Origin: an uncultured Rickettsiales bacterium
GTDB lineage: Bacteria > Pseudomonadota > Alphaproteobacteria > Rickettsiales > UBA1997
Length of the DNA stretch: 6,786 bases
Assembly: GCA_937927795.1 (NCBI GenBank)
Contig: CALBSF010000002.1
Span: 1 to 6,786 of the forward strand
Reading direction: 5' to 3'
Position numbers and translations under genes: made by a program. Below are positions 4,988 through 6,786 of this stretch, one piece after another (position 1 is the stretch's first letter; each line of letters opens with the position of its first letter). The notes below the pieces were generated by a model that was not told where the DNA came from, did no database searches, and was given only the letters and a program-made list of their open reading frames with translations.

Positions 4988-5182
4988 CCTAAATACTTAT
5001 ACCAAGTCTCATCTTTACATAGCTGATAAAGCAAAGTATTTTTGGGAAAAAATTACAGGCAAATAATGATGCTGCATCAGGTGATACTTATGTCATTATT
5101 CAAGCAAATTTTTACCAAAAAGACGAAGCTTTATTAGCTATGTAAAGATGAGACTTGGTATTACACCTTAAAGGTATTTAGG
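4988..5182. repeat. Outer inverted repeat flanking the palindromic element
   Basis: CCTAAATAC (4988-4996) is the exact reverse complement of GTATTTAGG (5174-5182), and two further pairs (one G-T) extend it inward to 4998/5172. These arms bracket the 163-bp palindrome, with a 10-nt asymmetry on the right. They may be the remains of a psd 3' hairpin into which the element inserted, or the element's true ends. Confidence 0.55.
4999..5161. mobile_element. 163-bp palindromic element (MITE-like or Rickettsia palindromic-element-like)
   Basis: The ends 4999-5032 and 5128-5161 are reverse complements at 33 of 34 positions; the exception (5025/5135) is a G-T pair. The left end begins ATACCAAGTCTCATC. 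Without gaps the repeat continues to 5045/5115 at 42 of 47 positions, then 5047-5051/5109-5113 also pair, and AATAATGA (5062-5069) pairs with TCATTATT (5093-5100). Nearly the whole element therefore folds into one hairpin with an apical loop of about 23 nt. TA at both ends would fit a TA target duplication as made by IS630/Tc1-type transposases. No transposase is encoded, so any movement would be non-autonomous. It lies between psd and pccB and, if transcribed, would form a very stable RNA stem. The family assignment is inference. Confidence 0.75.
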
Positions 5183-5202
5183 TTGCAAAATAAAATTAAA
5201 CT

Positions 5203-6738
5203 ATGAGCTCTCTAAACATAACAAAATTAGCATCAAAACGCGAAGAAGCTAGAATGGGCGGCGGTCAAAAGAAAATTGATGTTCAGCATGCCAAAGGAAG
5301 ATTAACTGCGCGCGAAAGAATTGAAGTATTGTTAGACCCAGACTCATTTGAAGAATATGGTCTTTATGTTGAACATCGCTGCACTGATTTTGACATGGAA
5401 GATAAAAAACACCCTGGAGACGGCGTAGTTACAGGTCAAGGAACTATTAATGGTCGTTTAGTTTTTATTTATAGCCAAGATTTTACAGTTATGGGCGGCT
5501 CTCTTGGCGAGGCTCATGCTAGAAAAATTTGTCAAGTTTTAGATCGCGCTATTCAAGTTGGCGCTCCTGTAATTGGAATTAATGATTCTGGCGGCGCAAG
5601 AATTCAAGAAGGCGTTGATTCTCTAGCTGGTTATGGTGAAATTTTCCAAAGAAATATTGATGCTAGTGGCGTGGTTCCACAAATTTCTTTAATCATGGGG
5701 CCCTGCGCTGGCGGAGCGGTTTATTCACCAGCATTAACTGATTTTACAATCATGGTAGAAAATTCTTCTTACATGTTTGTAACTGGTCCTGATGTGGTAA
5801 AAACCGTTACTCACGAAACAATTACTCAAGAAGATTTAGGCGGTGCCTCGGTTCATGGCTATAAAAGTGGCGTCGCTCATTTAACTTTCAAAAGCGATAT
5901 TGAAGCACTTTTACAAACTCGTCGTTTAATAAATTTCTTACCACTTTCAAACAAAACTCCATCGCCACAAATTCCAGTCGACGACAAAGCAGACCGCGTG
6001 GATGTAGCCTTAAACACTTTAATTCCAGAAAATCCAAACCAACCTTACGACATGTCGGAATTGGTAGAAAAAATTCTTGATGAAGGTGATTTTTTTGAAA
6101 TTCAGCCAAATTATGCTAAAAATATTATGGTTGGATTTGGCCGCTTGGAAGGCGAAACAGTTGGCATCATCGCCAATCAACCAATGAATTTGGCCGGATG
6201 TTTAGATATTAAAGCCTCAGAAAAAGCGGCAAGATTTATTAGATTCTGCGACGCTTTTAACATTCCATTAATAACTTTCGTTGACGTGCCAGGATTCTTA
6301 CCTGGATCAGATCAAGAGCATAATGGAATTATTAAACATGGTGCAAAATTATTATATGCCTACGGCGAAGCTACAGTTCCAAAAATCACTGTAATCACTC
6401 GTAAAGCCTATGGCGGCGCATATATTGTGATGAATTCAAAACACTTAAAAGGTGATGTTAATTATGCTTGGGCAAATGCTGAAATTGCAGTAATGGGCCC
6501 TGAAGGAGCGGTTGAGATTATTTTCAGGCAGGAAGCAAAAGATCCAGAAAGTAAAGCAAAAAAAGTTGCTGAATATCGCGAAAAATTCGCCTCACCTTTC
6601 GTAGCAGCATCTCGCGGCTTTGTTGATGAAGTTATTAGACCTCAAAATACCAGAAAAAGAATTTGTGCATCTCTGCAAATTCTAAAAAATAAAAAGGTTA
6701 TCAAACCTTGGAAAAAGCACGATAATTTACCTTTATAA
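5203..6738 (+). CDS. pccB: Propionyl-CoA carboxylase beta chain (biotin-dependent carboxyltransferase)
   Basis: The beta chain transfers CO2 from carboxybiotin on the alpha chain (PccA) to propionyl-CoA, giving methylmalonyl-CoA. The 511-residue product has the full family length. N-terminal carboxyltransferase half: REEARMGGGQKKIDVQH (13-29), KGRLTARERI (31-40), the oxyanion/CoA-binding INDSGGARIQEG (126-137) and GPCAGGAVYSPALTD (166-180). C-terminal half: FVDVPGFLPGSDQEHNGIIKHGAKLL (359-384), RKAYGGAY (400-407), GDVNYAWANAEIAVMGPEGAVEIIF (417-441), and the PccB-type ending PWKKHDNLPL. The ending and GDxNYAW closely resemble human PCCB, supporting propionyl- over acetyl- or methylcrotonyl-CoA specificity. 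WAN replaces the usual WPT. The ATG at 5203 lacks a Shine-Dalgarno. PccA is not in the window. With psd it shares orientation, but the palindrome lies between. Confidence 0.95.
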   Translation: MSSLNITKLASKREEARMGGGQKKIDVQHAKGRLTARERIEVLLDPDSFEEYGLYVEHRCTDFDMEDKKHPGDGVVTGQGTINGRLVFIYSQDFTVMGGSLGEAHARKICQVLDRAIQVGAPVIGINDSGGARIQEGVDSLAGYGEIFQRNIDASGVVPQISLIMGPCAGGAVYSPALTDFTIMVENSSYMFVTGPDVVKTVTHETITQEDLGGASVHGYKSGVAHLTFKSDIEALLQTRRLINFLPLSNKTPSPQIPVDDKADRVDVALNTLIPENPNQPYDMSELVEKILDEGDFFEIQPNYAKNIMVGFGRLEGETVGIIANQPMNLAGCLDIKASEKAARFIRFCDAFNIPLITFVDVPGFLPGSDQEHNGIIKHGAKLLYAYGEATVPKITVITRKAYGGAYIVMNSKHLKGDVNYAWANAEIAVMGPEGAVEIIFRQEAKDPESKAKKVAEYREKFASPFVAASRGFVDEVIRPQNTRKRICASLQILKNKKVIKPWKKHDNLPL

Positions 6739-6754
6739 ACTAATTTAGTATAAA
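6726..6754 (+). promoter_or_regulatory. Weak promoter candidate at the pccB 3' end
   Basis: TTTACC (6726-6731, 4/6), 17 bp and TATAAA (6749-6754, 5/6) would start transcription near 6761, at the onset of a GC-rich stretch. Such matches occur by chance in AT-rich DNA, so this is a tentative call for a gene beyond the window. Confidence 0.25.
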
Positions 6755-6786
6755 TAAGCTCGGGCTTTATCACCCGCCCCTTGAGG
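6739..6786. other. Terminal spacer with a GC-rich segment
   Basis: After pccB the sequence turns abruptly GC-rich (about 6758-6786), with CGGG (6761-6764) able to pair with CCCG (6772-6775) and a CCCGCCCC run. No known adapter is recognised here. It may be a leader, a discriminator-like promoter region or the edge of an RNA gene continuing past the window, but too little is present to decide. Confidence 0.3.

Noticed and set aside
5023..5145. A 40-codon open frame inside the palindromic element as a small gene
   Set aside because: It has no ATG, GTG or TTG start in a useful position, no ribosome site, and its stop lies within the inverted repeat; better treated as element sequence.
1..6786. 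CRISPR array, toxin-antitoxin pair, phage or defence genes
   Set aside because: No regularly spaced repeats were seen, and every sizeable sense frame is accounted for by housekeeping or metabolic genes.

Overview
The window looks like part of a metagenomic contig from a very AT-rich alphaproteobacterium, most likely of the Rickettsiales or a related host-associated lineage. The clues are the L21 C-terminal block FKKRRRQNSRRKQGHRQ, the short membrane-anchored phosphatidylserine decarboxylase with an RFGS processing site, a mitochondrial-style PccB and long A/T-only intergenic spacers. The lineage is inferred from remembered family patterns, not from a tree. Bases 1-22 are not genomic: they match the 3' part of the standard Illumina TruSeq read-1 adapter, so the true sequence starts near base 23.

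Left part (23-1805): a divergent histidine-biosynthesis locus. On the minus strand a small TrpR-family regulator of the YerC/HisR type is followed after 4 nt by hisG (ATP phosphoribosyltransferase), which runs off the contig end into the adapter. On the plus strand is hisC (histidinol-phosphate aminotransferase). The short spacer holds a strong minus-strand promoter (TTGACA, 17 bp, TATGAT). A 20-bp palindrome, CATGTTA-N6-TAACATG, lies over its -10 box, as expected of an operator for the regulator encoded beside it.

Middle part (1806-2741): a promoter with both hexamers at consensus and a GC-rich discriminator drives rplU-rpmA (ribosomal proteins L21 and L27). Two AT-only hairpins follow, the second a good intrinsic terminator. 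Then comes tRNA-Leu(UAG) with an encoded CCA end.

Right part (2742-6786): tig (trigger factor), a 9-bp hairpin, psd (phosphatidylserine decarboxylase), a 163-bp near-complete palindrome that looks like a MITE or a Rickettsia-type palindromic element, then pccB (propionyl-CoA carboxylase beta chain). The last 48 bases have no gene but include a conspicuously GC-rich stretch and a weak promoter-like motif.

Most of the window is ordinary housekeeping sequence. The parts worth a second look are the predicted self-regulated histidine divergon, the large palindromic element and the adapter artefact that gives hisG a false C-terminus. No complete new system is visible. No gene-free stretch exceeds 300 bases; the longest, 4976-5202, is mostly the palindromic element.
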